A stretch of 47,609 nucleotides of DNA, taken from NCBI GenBank assembly GCA_030038255.1, contig JASHPH010000097.1, positions 1 to 47,609 on the forward strand. The letters are read 5' to 3'. Position 1 is the stretch's first letter. Every line of letters begins with the position of its first letter. Below, in pieces: positions 8,253-18,668 of the stretch. The position numbers and the translations under genes are program-made. This stretch comes from Candidatus Sulfotelmatobacter sp. GTDB lineage: Bacteria; Acidobacteriota; Terriglobia; Terriglobales; Acidobacteriaceae. The notes beneath the pieces are model-generated. The model did no database searches and was not told the origin of the DNA. It saw nothing but the letters and a program-made list of their open reading frames with translations.

Positions 8253-9817
8253 ACAGCTTCTCATCGCCGTTCACCGACTATGCCAACGACACTACTTACG
8301 TCGGTGATAACAATGGCTACCTCTATGCCATCACGCCCACGTTCAACGGGACCCCAGCATATAAGGGCGGGAATTTTCCGGTGCAAGTAAGCGCCAGCCC
8401 TGCCACACTGAGCCCAACTGCGGTGACGGCAAACACGACCACAGTGACTGTCACCGTGAACAACTCGCTGAGTATCGGAGAGTTGGTCACGATTGCGGGC
8501 GTAACCGCCAACGGCAACCACTGCACCGCAGCTGACGCCGCTGTCATTAATGGAACGCAAACCGTCATTGCTACGGGATTAAGCGGAACGCAGTTTGAAT
8601 TCAACGCCACGATACCCAACGCGACTACTGGCGCCGGGTGCATAACGACCAACGCAACAATCACTCCCGGATCCAACTACCTCTCGTCCCCGGTGGTCGA
8701 TGTAGGTGATACCGGCAATATTTTTGTCGGCGATAGCAGCTCTAACTTCTACGAATTGACGTCGGCCGGAGCTACTGCGGCCACGGCGCTTACTCTCGGC
8801 GTAAACGGGACCACAAACTTCGGCGCTATCAATGGCGGCATTCGAGACGGCGCCATCATTGACTCGACGAACGGCGTGGGGTACGTCGTAACCGCATGCA
8901 ACCCCAACACCACCGGCGAGCAGGACACGGGAACAGAGGGGAACGCCGGCCTTATCCAATTCACATTCACGAGCAACACCCTGACCGCAGCTGTATACGC
9001 GGGTCTCGATAGCGGCGCAAACGAAAGCTGCACAACCGCAGGCTTTCCAAACTACGCTCCCACCCCGGACCAACGCTACTATGCCTTGGGCATCAGTAGC
9101 GCCACGGCGGCCAACAACGGGGAGATAATCGGGGGCAGCTCCGGCACCGGTGGCCAACAGCTCAAAGAATTGCAGTTCATCAGTTCGACCATGCAGACCA
9201 CGCCGCCAAACGGCGACAAGCCCCAACTGGGTACCGGCGCTTCGCCCCTCTCTCCGCTCACCGAGTTCTTCAACAGTCAAGTATTTAACGTGACGGGGGT
9301 TACGGCGACTACAACTGTAGTCACGGTGACGGCGGCCAATACACTTGCCGCCAACGACCTGGTCACCCTCTCAGGTGTGACTGCCAACGCTAATTGCAGC
9401 GCGGCCGACGTCAGTGCCATCAATGGCGGAGTACAGACCGTTGCTTCAGCGACCGCAACACAGTTTACGTTTGACGCTACGATACCCACTGCGACTACTG
9501 GCAGCTGCGGGGTCAGCGGCGCAACCGCTGCGGGTGGACCGGACTACCTATTCGTAGGAGTAAATGAGAATCCCAGCGCGGTATATACCTTCCTTTTGCC
9601 GAGCTCACTTCTCGTCGGCCTGGACGACGCACCTACCAGTGTGGCGTCAAACGATACCGATGCTGTCGGCGGCACAAGCGCCATCATCGTGGACAACGAT
9701 TCTACCGCGGGCCAGGCGTCGAGCATCTACTTCGGCACGCTAGCGACGTCAACTACCGTTTGCGGAACCAACGCCGCATACTGCGCGGTTAAGCTAACGC
9801 AGGCCGGGCTGGAGTGA
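8252..9817 (+). pseudogene. 5'-truncated beta-propeller surface protein
   Basis: The frame runs without a start from the pqqD stop to 9817 (about 520 residues). The first residues, NSFSSPFTDYANDTTYVGDN and then GYLYAI, look like the middle of a PQQ/NHL-type propeller blade, so the N-terminal half and signal peptide are missing. A GTG at 8381 could start a shorter product but would begin inside the fold. The rest is Thr/Ala/Gly/Asn-rich, typical of secreted proteins. Two related insert domains of about 75 residues occur (coding 8390-8650 and 9285-9535), each with LVT(I/L)(A/S)GVTAN, C-x-AAD, INGG or INGT, and FxATIPxATTG. Either a deletion fused the remnant to pqqD or the junction at about 8250 is an assembly artefact. 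Confidence 0.65.
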
Positions 9818-9916
9818 CGGCGCTCCTCCAACTCACGCTTATTCGATCGCGATCTGAGCAGAACAAACGGGATCTCCATCATTCAATTCTTTGCTCAGCG
9901 CAATCGATTTTCCGAG

Positions 9917-10963
9917 TTACGGCGAATTCTGCGAGGCTGCCGGTACAGTTGGCGGCACGCTGGCTGTTCGCCGCAAAGGCTCCGCCAAAGCCCGCATGAC
10001 CCTGCCGAAGCCGGCGAAATCGAGAGACTGCGGGCCATCCGAAAGTGCGCGCTCAGGGCAGGGATGCACCTCGATGATCAAGCCATCGGCGTCCACCGCG
10101 ACGGCAGCGCGCGAGACCGCCGCAATCAGGCTCTGCTTGCCGGTTCCATGCGAAGGGTCGGCAATCACAGGCAGGTGAGAGAGATCACGGGCCAGAGCAA
10201 TCGCAGCCAGGTCGATGGTGTTGCGCATTTCCGTTTCGAAGGTCTTGATGCCGCGTTCGCACAGCACAACTTGCGAATTTCCGCCGGAAAGAAGGTACTC
10301 GGCCGCGAGCAACCACTCCTTGACCGTGGCCGAGGGGCCCCGCTTCAGCAAGATGGGTTTGTTCACAGTGGCAAGGCGGCGGAGCAGCGCGAAATTCTGC
10401 ATGTTGCGTGCGCCCACCTGCAGCATGTCGGCATGCTCACAAATAATGTCGATGTCCTCGGTGCTCATCACTTCGGTGACCACCGGAAGGCCGGTGACAT
10501 CGCGGGCCTCGCTCAGAATCTTGAGAGCTTCGAGGCCGAGACCCTGGAAATCGTATGGCGAGGTGCGCGGCTTGTAAGCACCGCCGCGCAGCATGGCCGC
10601 CCCAGCGCGCTTGACGGCGTGAGCTGTGTCGAGCAACTGCTCGCGCGACTCGACCGAGCAGGGCCCGGCAATGACGACCACTTCCGGTCCGCCAATCTCG
10701 ACGCCGTTGATCCTGACGATCGATCGCTCCGGCCTAACCTGACGGCTGACCAGCTTGAACGGCTGAGCAATGGGAACGACATTGTCCACGCCCGGAGCCA
10801 CCTGCAGAGCTTCGATCTCGTGGCGCCGACCGCTGCCCACGGCGGCGACAATGGTGCGCTCGGTACCGCGCGTGACATGCGGCTGGTATCCCGCTTCGCG
10901 GATGCGTTCGATGATGTGATTGATCTCCTGCTCAGTGGCTTTTTCCGACATGTTGACAATCAT
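9917..10963 (-). CDS. aroF: 3-deoxy-7-phosphoheptulonate synthase (DAHP synthase)
   Basis: Condenses phosphoenolpyruvate and erythrose 4-phosphate, the first step of aromatic amino acid synthesis. The start ATG 10963 is fixed by AAAGGAGAACC nine bases or so upstream; the longer frame to 11044 is not needed. 348 residues: a ferredoxin-like regulatory domain at about 1-70 ([14 protein letters not shown]...TIVAAVGS), then the type I beta/alpha barrel with [81 protein letters not shown] and a metal-binding [11 protein letters not shown]. This is the Thermotoga/Bacillus-like subclass with an N-terminal regulatory domain. The symbol could equally be aroA(f)/aroG. A terminator-like hairpin sits in its leader. 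Confidence 0.95.
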   Translation of the reverse strand: MIVNMSEKATEQEINHIIERIREAGYQPHVTRGTERTIVAAVGSGRRHEIEALQVAPGVDNVVPIAQPFKLVSRQVRPERSIVRINGVEIGGPEVVVIAGPCSVESREQLLDTAHAVKRAGAAMLRGGAYKPRTSPYDFQGLGLEALKILSEARDVTGLPVVTEVMSTEDIDIICEHADMLQVGARNMQNFALLRRLATVNKPILLKRGPSATVKEWLLAAEYLLSGGNSQVVLCERGIKTFETEMRNTIDLAAIALARDLSHLPVIADPSHGTGKQSLIAAVSRAAVAVDADGLIIEVHPCPERALSDGPQSLDFAGFGRVMRALAEPLRRTASVPPTVPAASQNSP

Positions 10964-11279
10964 GGGGCTGGTTCTCCTTTGTCGATTCCTCAAAAATGCA
11001 GGTTCCACAAGAAATGTTTTTCCAGAAACTTGCTCATCCCCCAAAAAACAAAAACCGCGATCTTTGGATCGCGGCCTGCGACTGAAGCTTGTTTTCGGGT
11101 GTTCTTTAGTAGCTCATCCTCACCCCAAGCTGGCCGCGGCCGCTCGCGCTGGAGACCAGCAGTAAGCGGTAAACGCCGCGTTTGGGGTAAATCGTGTCAT
11201 CAACGGCTGCCTTTCAATGCCAAATCGACTACACTGCGGACCGACAAAGTGGTCTGGAGCTGCTGGAATTCAACTGCAG
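10964..11279 (-). other. Leader/spacer between the Flp pilin gene and the DAHP synthase gene
   Basis: No protein gene is credible in these 316 bases. On the minus strand they hold a G-rich stretch, a tiny frame ATG-AGC-TAC-TAA (11117-11106) with a GAGG that sits too close to it, a CCGCGGCC segment at 11132-11139, and the hairpin at 11055-11074. The CGCGGCC of 11132-11138 can pair with the 5' arm of that hairpin, giving an alternative structure. Confidence 0.4.
11041..11074 (-). terminator. Intrinsic terminator or attenuator ahead of DAHP synthase
   Basis: Perfect 8-bp hairpin CCGCGATC/GATCGCGG with a 4-base loop (11055-11074), followed on the minus strand by TTTTTGTTTTTT. It is about 80 nt upstream of the DAHP synthase start and about 205 nt after the pilin stop. 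It may end the pilin transcript, or act as an attenuator of the aromatic pathway gene. Confidence 0.7.
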
Positions 11280-11444
11280 TTACTGCAGAGTGCTGGCTAC
11301 GTTCGAGAAAGCGGTATTGGCGTTCGACCCGATCAATCGAACCGTCCCCACCACCAGAACCAGGATCACCGCCAGCATGACAGCATATTCGGCTATGTCT
11401 TGTCCCGCATCTTCCGACCAAAGCCTGCGCATGAGTTTGGACAT
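11280..11444 (-). CDS. Flp-type pilin (class IVb prepilin)
   Basis: 54 residues from ATG 11444, placed by GGAGGAGAG just upstream. MSKLMRRLWSEDAGQDIAEYAVMLAVI shows the class IVb pattern: a short basic leader, Gly before the processing site, Glu at +5 of the mature protein (QDIAEY) and a long hydrophobic helix. Mature pilin would assemble into Flp/Tad fibres by a TadA-type machine. No tad/cpa or prepilin peptidase gene is nearby; it stands alone between nuoN and the DAHP synthase gene, so it relies on genes elsewhere. Confidence 0.85.
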   Translation of the reverse strand: MSKLMRRLWSEDAGQDIAEYAVMLAVILVLVVGTVRLIGSNANTAFSNVASTLQ

Positions 11445-11534
11445 TGCTCTCCTCCAGGCGTGTTCAGTTCCTCGAGAGGGAAGGACCGAACTAGTGACCC
11501 CATGATGCACGCGTCCTAACCTGGTTGTCAAATG

Positions 11535-11559
11535 ACCTTTGCATGAATTCCACAAAGGT
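11535..11559 (-). terminator. Hairpin after nuoN, weak terminator candidate
   Basis: 7-bp inverted repeat ACCTTTG/CAAAGGT with an 11-base loop, placed just behind the nuoN stop (11562). There is no T-run after it on the minus strand, so termination is only a possibility. Confidence 0.3.
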
Positions 11560-11561
11560 AA

Positions 11562-13094
11562 TTACTGGGGTGGAATGGCCGTTGGAGGCTGAGTTCGCGC
11601 GGTATCCGCCGCGGGGGCTGGCAGTGGGAGCAGGTCCGTCGCTGACCGCTGGGCATACTGCAGAACCCGATTCGGAAGAAGGCCCAAATAGAGCGTGGCG
11701 ACAAGACTGAGCGCCAGCGCCAAACCCAACCCAAAGGGGACCGGGGTGACCGGCACTTCTCGGCGTGCCTCCCGCATGTACATCACGACGATGATGCGGA
11801 GGTAATAGTAAGCGCCGATGGCACTGTTCGCCACGCCAATCAAAGTCAGCCAGATCAGGTTGTTTTTCAGCGCTGCGCTGAACACGTAGAACTTTGCGAA
11901 GAACCCGCCCGTCATGGGGATGCCGATCAGCGAGAGCAGAAAGATGGTGAGAGTGGCAGCCAGCAGCGGAGATGAGCGTCCCAGGCCTTCGTAGTCTTCG
12001 AGCGTCACGTAGCGCTCGCCAGCGTTGGCGAAATGGCTGACGACGGCAAAGGCCCCCACGTTCATGGCGGCATAGGCAGCCGAGTAGAACATCGCTGCCG
12101 AGATCCCATTCGCCGAGTTGTCGGCAGTCATGGCAAATGCGACGAGCAGATAGCCGGCGTGCGCGATCGACGAATAAGCCAGCAAACGCTTCACGTTGGT
12201 CTGGACCAGCGCGCCCAGGTTGCCGATCGTCATGGAGAGCGCTGCGGCGATCCATACAAACCAGAAGCGCCCGGGTGCATTGATCGAGAACACAACGCGC
12301 AACAGCACTGCGAACGCCGCTGCCTTGGGCGCAGTCGACATGAAACCCACGATTGGAGCAGGCGCACCTTCGTAGACGTCAGGGGTCCAGATGTGGAAAG
12401 GTGCGGCGGCGACCTTGAAGCCCAAGCCAACGAACATCAGGGCCGTGGCTACGTAGACCAGCACGGGGACCGGTCCCGACCGCAAGGCGTGGCTGATGTC
12501 GTCAATGTTGGTCGAGCCGGTAGCGCCGAACATCATCGCCACGCCGTACAGAAAAAATGCTGTGGCGAAAGAACCGAGCAGAAAATACTTGAGTGAAGAT
12601 TCGCTGCTCGAAGCCGCGTTGCGGCGGAATCCGGTCAGAATGTAAGTCGAAATAGAAGAGATTTCGAGCGCAATGAAAATCAGCACGAGTTCCACTGCGG
12701 AAGACATCAGTCCCATGCCGACGGCACTAAAAAGGATCAGCGCATAGTACTCGCCGGCGCGAATCTTCTGCACCGCCATGTACTCGAAAGAGGTGAGAAT
12801 TACGATCGCCGCGATCGCGATGACAAGGATATGGAAGAAAACGGTGAAAGCGTCGACCCGCACCATGTCCGCGAAAGCCAGGCCGGGATATTGCGACATA
12901 TACCAGCATGAAATCAGCGCGGCCACTGCGCCCACAAACGCGATCAGCCCCAGTGTCTTCTGGCTTTTTTCCTCGTCCACGAGAGGATCAAGCATCATGA
13001 CAACGATGCCGAAGAGCGAAAGCACAAGTTCGGGCAGGATGCGGACGTAGTCCACACTCGGGGGAATCACCTGGGCCAGAATGTACGGGGTCAT
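11562..13094 (-). CDS. nuoN: NADH-quinone oxidoreductase subunit N
   Basis: Antiporter-like membrane subunit of complex I, one of three proton-pumping modules. 510 residues with about 14 hydrophobic helices. Seen: YILTGFRRNAASSSESSLKYFLLGSFATAFFLYG with the conserved Glu/Lys in this region, KVAAAPFHIWTPDVYEGAP, the LLAYSSIAHAGYLL motif and GIPMTGGFFAKFYVF. It overlaps nuoM by 4 bases (ATGA) and is last in the operon. Confidence 0.96.
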   Translation of the reverse strand: MTPYILAQVIPPSVDYVRILPELVLSLFGIVVMMLDPLVDEEKSQKTLGLIAFVGAVAALISCWYMSQYPGLAFADMVRVDAFTVFFHILVIAIAAIVILTSFEYMAVQKIRAGEYYALILFSAVGMGLMSSAVELVLIFIALEISSISTYILTGFRRNAASSSESSLKYFLLGSFATAFFLYGVAMMFGATGSTNIDDISHALRSGPVPVLVYVATALMFVGLGFKVAAAPFHIWTPDVYEGAPAPIVGFMSTAPKAAAFAVLLRVVFSINAPGRFWFVWIAAALSMTIGNLGALVQTNVKRLLAYSSIAHAGYLLVAFAMTADNSANGISAAMFYSAAYAAMNVGAFAVVSHFANAGERYVTLEDYEGLGRSSPLLAATLTIFLLSLIGIPMTGGFFAKFYVFSAALKNNLIWLTLIGVANSAIGAYYYLRIIVVMYMREARREVPVTPVPFGLGLALALSLVATLYLGLLPNRVLQYAQRSATDLLPLPAPAADTARTQPPTAIPPQ

Positions 13095-14604
13095 TGGCCC
13101 ACCACCTTGCTGGCCACTTGCATGAACGGAGTCAGGGCTGCGGCTACCGCGGGATCAATCGCACCCAGCCACAGGATGGGAGCCACGCCCATCACGAGTG
13201 CCGCCGCGGCGCAGGGCCATATCGCGGCTTTCTCGACGCCGATCATGTCCGCCATGGAATTGTTGATGGAATGCGTCACTTTACCGAAGAAGACGCGCTG
13301 GTACATCCACAACAGGTAGCCGGCGCTCCAGATCACGCCCGTCGCCCCGAGAATTCCATAGATCGCGCGCGCCTGAAATGCTCCGCTCAACACGAGAAAC
13401 TCACCGACGAATCCGTTGAGCAGGGGCAGGCCGACCGAAGCCAGCACGATGAACATAAAGCTGGCCGCATAAACGGGCATGGGAGTGGCAAGCCCACCGA
13501 ATTCGCTGATTTCGTACGTATGGCGCCGTTCGTGAAGAACTCCCGCCAGCATGAAGAGAGCGCCGGTGGAAACTCCATGCGCCAGCATGACGAACATGGC
13601 GCCGTTCAGCCCCAGCTGCGTGAAACTGAAGATGCCGAGCACAACGAAACCAAGGTGACTGACCGAAGAGTAGGCGATCAACTTCTTCATGTTCGGCTGC
13701 ACCATCGAGACGAGTGCGCCATAGACAATGCCGATCAAAGCCAGAACGATGATCCAGGGAGCGTTCGAGCGGGACTGATCAGGGAACAAGGCGAGATTGA
13801 AGCGCAACATGCCATAAGTGCCCATCTTCAGCAGAACTCCGGCCAGCAACACTGAGCCCGCAGTCGGAGCTTCCACGTGCGCATCGGGCAACCACGTGTG
13901 CAAGGGGAACAGAGGAACTTTCACGGCAAAAGCAATGAAGAAGCCGAGGAAGAGCCACTGCGCGGCAGCGGGAAAGTTGGGGACCGATCCGCTCGTGATC
14001 CGATCGCGGATGACGACAAAATCAAAGCTGCCAGTGTGCGCGTAGAGCCACAAAATCGCCGCCAACATGAAGACCGAGGCGATCATGGTGTACATGAAGA
14101 ACTTCACCGCGGCGTACACTTTGCGCTCGTGGCCGAAGACGCCGATCAGCAGCGCCATCGGGATCAGCGTGGCTTCCCAGAAGAAATAGAAGAGGAAAAG
14201 ATCCAGCGAGGTAAACACGCCGATCAGTGCAGTTTCGAGAATGAGCAGAAGGATGAAGAATTCCTTGACGCGGTCATGCACCGATTTCCACGAGATCAGT
14301 ACGCACAGCGGAGTGAGGAACGTGGTCAGTACAACCAGCCACAGGGAGATGCCGTCGATGCCCATGTGGTAGTGGATATTGGGGCTGGAGATCCACTGGT
14401 TGTCGATCTCGTACTGAAATCCGGCTTGTGCGCGATGAAAATGCACGGGCAGGTGCAGCGAGAGCACAAACGTCAGCAGCGATATGACGAGTGAAAAGAT
14501 ACGAATGTCGCGATCACGCCTAGGCAGTAGCACGAGGAGCAGCGCACCGGCGAGCGGAGCGAATGTGACCAGTGTCAGAATGGCAGGGCTGAGGTTGTCG
14601 ATGT

Positions 14605-14608
<4 letters not shown>
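13091..14608 (-). CDS. nuoM: NADH-quinone oxidoreductase subunit M
   Basis: Second antiporter-like proton channel of complex I. The start ATG 14608 overlaps the nuoL stop by 4 bases and has a GGGTGGGA upstream; the frame is open further but that part reads as nuoL shadow. 505 residues. Motifs: HYHMGIDGISLWLVVLTTFLTPL, FFWEATLIPMALLIG (functional Glu), KVPLFPLHTWLPDAHVEAPTAGSVLLAGVLLKMGTYGMLRF and KKLIAYSSVSHLGFVVLG. Confidence 0.96.
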
Positions 14609-16557
<1,949 letters not shown>

Positions 16558-16570
16558 AGTTTAAGCTGAC

Positions 16571-16873
16571 TCATAACTTGAGCAGGTTCACCTGGTCCAC
16601 GTTCAAAGTTTCGCGCGTGCGGTAAACCGCGATGATGATGGCGAGTCCGACGGCGGCTTCCGCCGCGGCCACCACCATCACAAAGAAGACGAAGACCTGG
16701 CCGGCGAGTGCATGCCAGTGCGCGGCGAAGGCAACGAACGACAGATTCACGCCGTTGAGCATCAGCTCAATCGACATGAAGATGGTGATGATGTTGCGTT
16801 TGATGAGGAACCCGGCCACACCGCAGGCGAACAGGATTCCGCTAAGCACAAGATAATAAGAAAGCGGGACCAT
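16571..16873 (-). CDS. nuoK: NADH-quinone oxidoreductase subunit K
   Basis: Small three-helix membrane subunit linking NuoJ and NuoN, part of the proton path. 100 residues, the usual length. Conserved glutamates are seen in [19 protein letters not shown] (helix 2) and [17 protein letters not shown] (helix 3). Its ATG overlaps the nuoJ stop by one base (TGATG). Confidence 0.95.
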   Translation of the reverse strand: MVPLSYYLVLSGILFACGVAGFLIKRNIITIFMSIELMLNGVNLSFVAFAAHWHALAGQVFVFFVMVVAAAEAAVGLAIIIAVYRTRETLNVDQVNLLKL

Positions 16874-17424
16874 CAGTTCACCTCCCTTGGTCCGGAAATC
16901 GTTGCTCCGGGAATCGGGGGTGGGGCCGTTGGCGGCTTGCTCGCCAGAACCACCGCACCCATGATCGCGATCAGAATCAAAATCGAAGTGATTTCAAAGG
17001 GGAGCAGAAACTCGTGGAAAAGCAGCGGACCGATCGTCTTGGGGGCGCCAGGCAGTGCGCCGGCTGCGACGGCCTCCGTGCCCGAGTGATGAAGAACAAC
17101 CCAGGCCACGAGAAGACTGCCGAGCAGCATTCCCGGAATGCCGAACAAGACGGCAACGCGGCTGCCCTTGGTGTGCTCCTCGACTCCTGCATTCAGGAGC
17201 ATGATGACAAAAACGAACAACACCATAATGGCGCCGGCGTAAACGATCACCTGCACCGCCGCGACGAATTCCGCCCCCAGCAGCAGATATTCGCCGGCCA
17301 GCGCCGCCATCACCGCGATTAGTGAGAGCGCGCTGTTGATGGGATGCGTCTGCGCGAGCAGGTTGATTGCACCCGCGAGGGCGATCACGCCGAAGGCCAG
17401 AAAGAGTATGAGATGAACGCTCAT
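16873..17424 (-). CDS. nuoJ: NADH-quinone oxidoreductase subunit J
   Basis: Five-helix membrane subunit with the pi-bulge helix that couples quinone chemistry to pumping. 183 residues. The conserved [27 protein letters not shown] is present (about 52-78). The C-terminus is Pro-rich. Its start is separated from the nuoH stop by a 116-base spacer filled with word repeats, exactly where nuoI normally sits. Confidence 0.95.
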   Translation of the reverse strand: MSVHLILFLAFGVIALAGAINLLAQTHPINSALSLIAVMAALAGEYLLLGAEFVAAVQVIVYAGAIMVLFVFVIMLLNAGVEEHTKGSRVAVLFGIPGMLLGSLLVAWVVLHHSGTEAVAAGALPGAPKTIGPLLFHEFLLPFEITSILILIAIMGAVVLASKPPTAPPPIPGATISGPREVN

Positions 17425-17428
17425 GAAT

Positions 17429-17534
17429 CAGTACCCGGTACCCAGTACGCAGTACCCAGAAAAATCGAACGACTCAGTCGTTGCTACTGTCGAAGCTTTG
17501 CGACTGGTTACTGGGTACTGACAGCTACGTACTG
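17429..17534. repeat. Word-repeat inverted element A (7-bp words), nuoH/nuoJ spacer
   Basis: Left arm 17430-17459 is four heptamers in tandem: AGTACCC, GGTACCC, AGTACGC, AGTACCC. Right arm 17504-17534 is CTGGTTA, CTGGGTA, CTGACAG, CTACGTA, CTG, an imperfect reverse complement of the left arm in the same 7-bp register. The 44-base centre holds GACTCAGTC and CGACTG words. It fills the spacer almost completely. Confidence 0.85.
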
Positions 17535-17540
17535 CTCTTC

Positions 17541-18620
17541 CTACCACGCTACTGCGATCGCGGTGCCGATCAAATTCACCAGCGAAAGCGGCAGCAGAAA
17601 TTTCCACCCGAACGCCATCAGCTGGTCATAGCGGAAGCGCGGCAACGTGCCGCGCACCCAGATATAAAGAAAGAGAAATACGAAAACCTTGGCGGCAAAC
17701 CAGAACACGGGCAGAATCGCCTGCAGAATCGGAGGCCCGAACAGCGGCCCATGCCATCCGCCGAAAAACAGCACAGTAGCCAGGCACGCAACCGTGATCA
17801 TGTTCGCATATTCAGCCATGAAGAACATGGCGAACTTCATTGCACTGTACTCGGTGTGGTAGCCGGCAACGAGCTCAGTTTCGGCCTCAGGCAAGTCGAA
17901 CGGGATGCGGTTCGTTTCTGCATATGCGGCCATGATGTAACAGAAAAAGCCGATAAGTTGCGGGAAAACATTCCAGCGGGGAATAAATCCTAGGAAATGC
18001 CCGCCCTGTGCGTCCACAATCTCGCGCAAGTTGAAGCTGCCCGCCATGATTAGCACACCGACCAGAGAGAGGCCGAGCGAGATCTCGTAGCTCACCATCT
18101 GGGCGCTGGCGCGCAAGCCGCCCAGCAGAGAGTACTTGTTGTTCGAGGACCAGCCTGCGAGAGCTACGCCGTACACCCCGATCGAGGTCACGCCCAGAAT
18201 CAGGAGTAGCCCCGTGTTCACATCTGTCGCAATCTGTAGCGGAATACTGTAGCCGGCGATCGTGATCGGGTTGCCAAACGGGATGACGGCGATCGAGGTC
18301 AGCGCAAAAATGACCGCGATCAACGGGGCCGCAATGTAGAGCGGTTTGTACACATGCGGCGCAGTCAAATCTTCCTTGAATAGAAACTTCAGGCCGTCTG
18401 CCAGAGGCTGCAGCAGCCCGAACGGGCCCACCCGCGTGGGTCCCCAGCGGTTCTGCATGTGGCCCACGACTTTCCGCTCCAGCCACACCGTGTAGGCGAC
18501 GGCGGTGAGCAGAACGCCGAGCACGATTGCCGACTTAATCACCGACGCCAGAATGTAAATCCAGATGGGCAACCTTACGTCCTCATTCTTTGCGAGCGCT
18601 GAGCTTGGAGCAGTGAGCAT
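17541..18620 (-). CDS. nuoH: NADH-quinone oxidoreductase subunit H
   Basis: Eight-helix membrane subunit that forms the quinone cavity with NuoB/NuoD. 359 residues from ATG 18620. Motifs: TVWLERKVVGHMQNRWGPTRVGPFGLLQPLADGLKFLFKED, GWSSNNKYSLLGGLRASAQMVSYEI, PFDLPEAETELVAGYHTEYSAMKFA and FLFLYIWVRGTLPRFRYDQLM. The first dozen residues (MLTAPSSALAKN) are encoded by word-repeat element B and not by conserved nuoH sequence, so the ancestral start may be lower, for example the TTG in VRLPIW; the repeat may have supplied the present ATG. Confidence 0.95.
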   Translation of the reverse strand: MLTAPSSALAKNEDVRLPIWIYILASVIKSAIVLGVLLTAVAYTVWLERKVVGHMQNRWGPTRVGPFGLLQPLADGLKFLFKEDLTAPHVYKPLYIAAPLIAVIFALTSIAVIPFGNPITIAGYSIPLQIATDVNTGLLLILGVTSIGVYGVALAGWSSNNKYSLLGGLRASAQMVSYEISLGLSLVGVLIMAGSFNLREIVDAQGGHFLGFIPRWNVFPQLIGFFCYIMAAYAETNRIPFDLPEAETELVAGYHTEYSAMKFAMFFMAEYANMITVACLATVLFFGGWHGPLFGPPILQAILPVFWFAAKVFVFLFLYIWVRGTLPRFRYDQLMAFGWKFLLPLSLVNLIGTAIAVAW

Positions 18621-18665
18621 TCTCCAAAGAATCTTGCTCGCCGCTCACTCATAGCTCAAAGCTAA
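18591..18665. repeat. Word-repeat inverted element B (7-bp words), nuoG/nuoH spacer
   Basis: GAGC recurs at 18594, 18601, 18608 and 18615, an exact 7-bp period. Across a 16-base centre the opposite strand word follows: GCTC at 18636, 18643 and 18654, then GCTA at 18661. The left arm overlaps the first codons of nuoH. Confidence 0.85.
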
Positions 18666-18668
18666 GCC

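Noticed and set aside
10964-11279. T-box or riboswitch upstream of DAHP synthase
   Set aside because: No T-box sequence (AGGGTGG-type) or conserved riboswitch motif; only the hairpin and alternative pairing are supported.
10064-11380. Plus-strand 438-codon frame antisense to DAHP synthase
   Set aside because: Composition is that of a shadow frame, while the minus strand holds conserved DAHP synthase with a ribosome site.
17425-17540. Hidden nuoI in the nuoH/nuoJ spacer
   Set aside because: The spacer is 116 bases, made of repeats, and has no ferredoxin cysteine motif in any frame.
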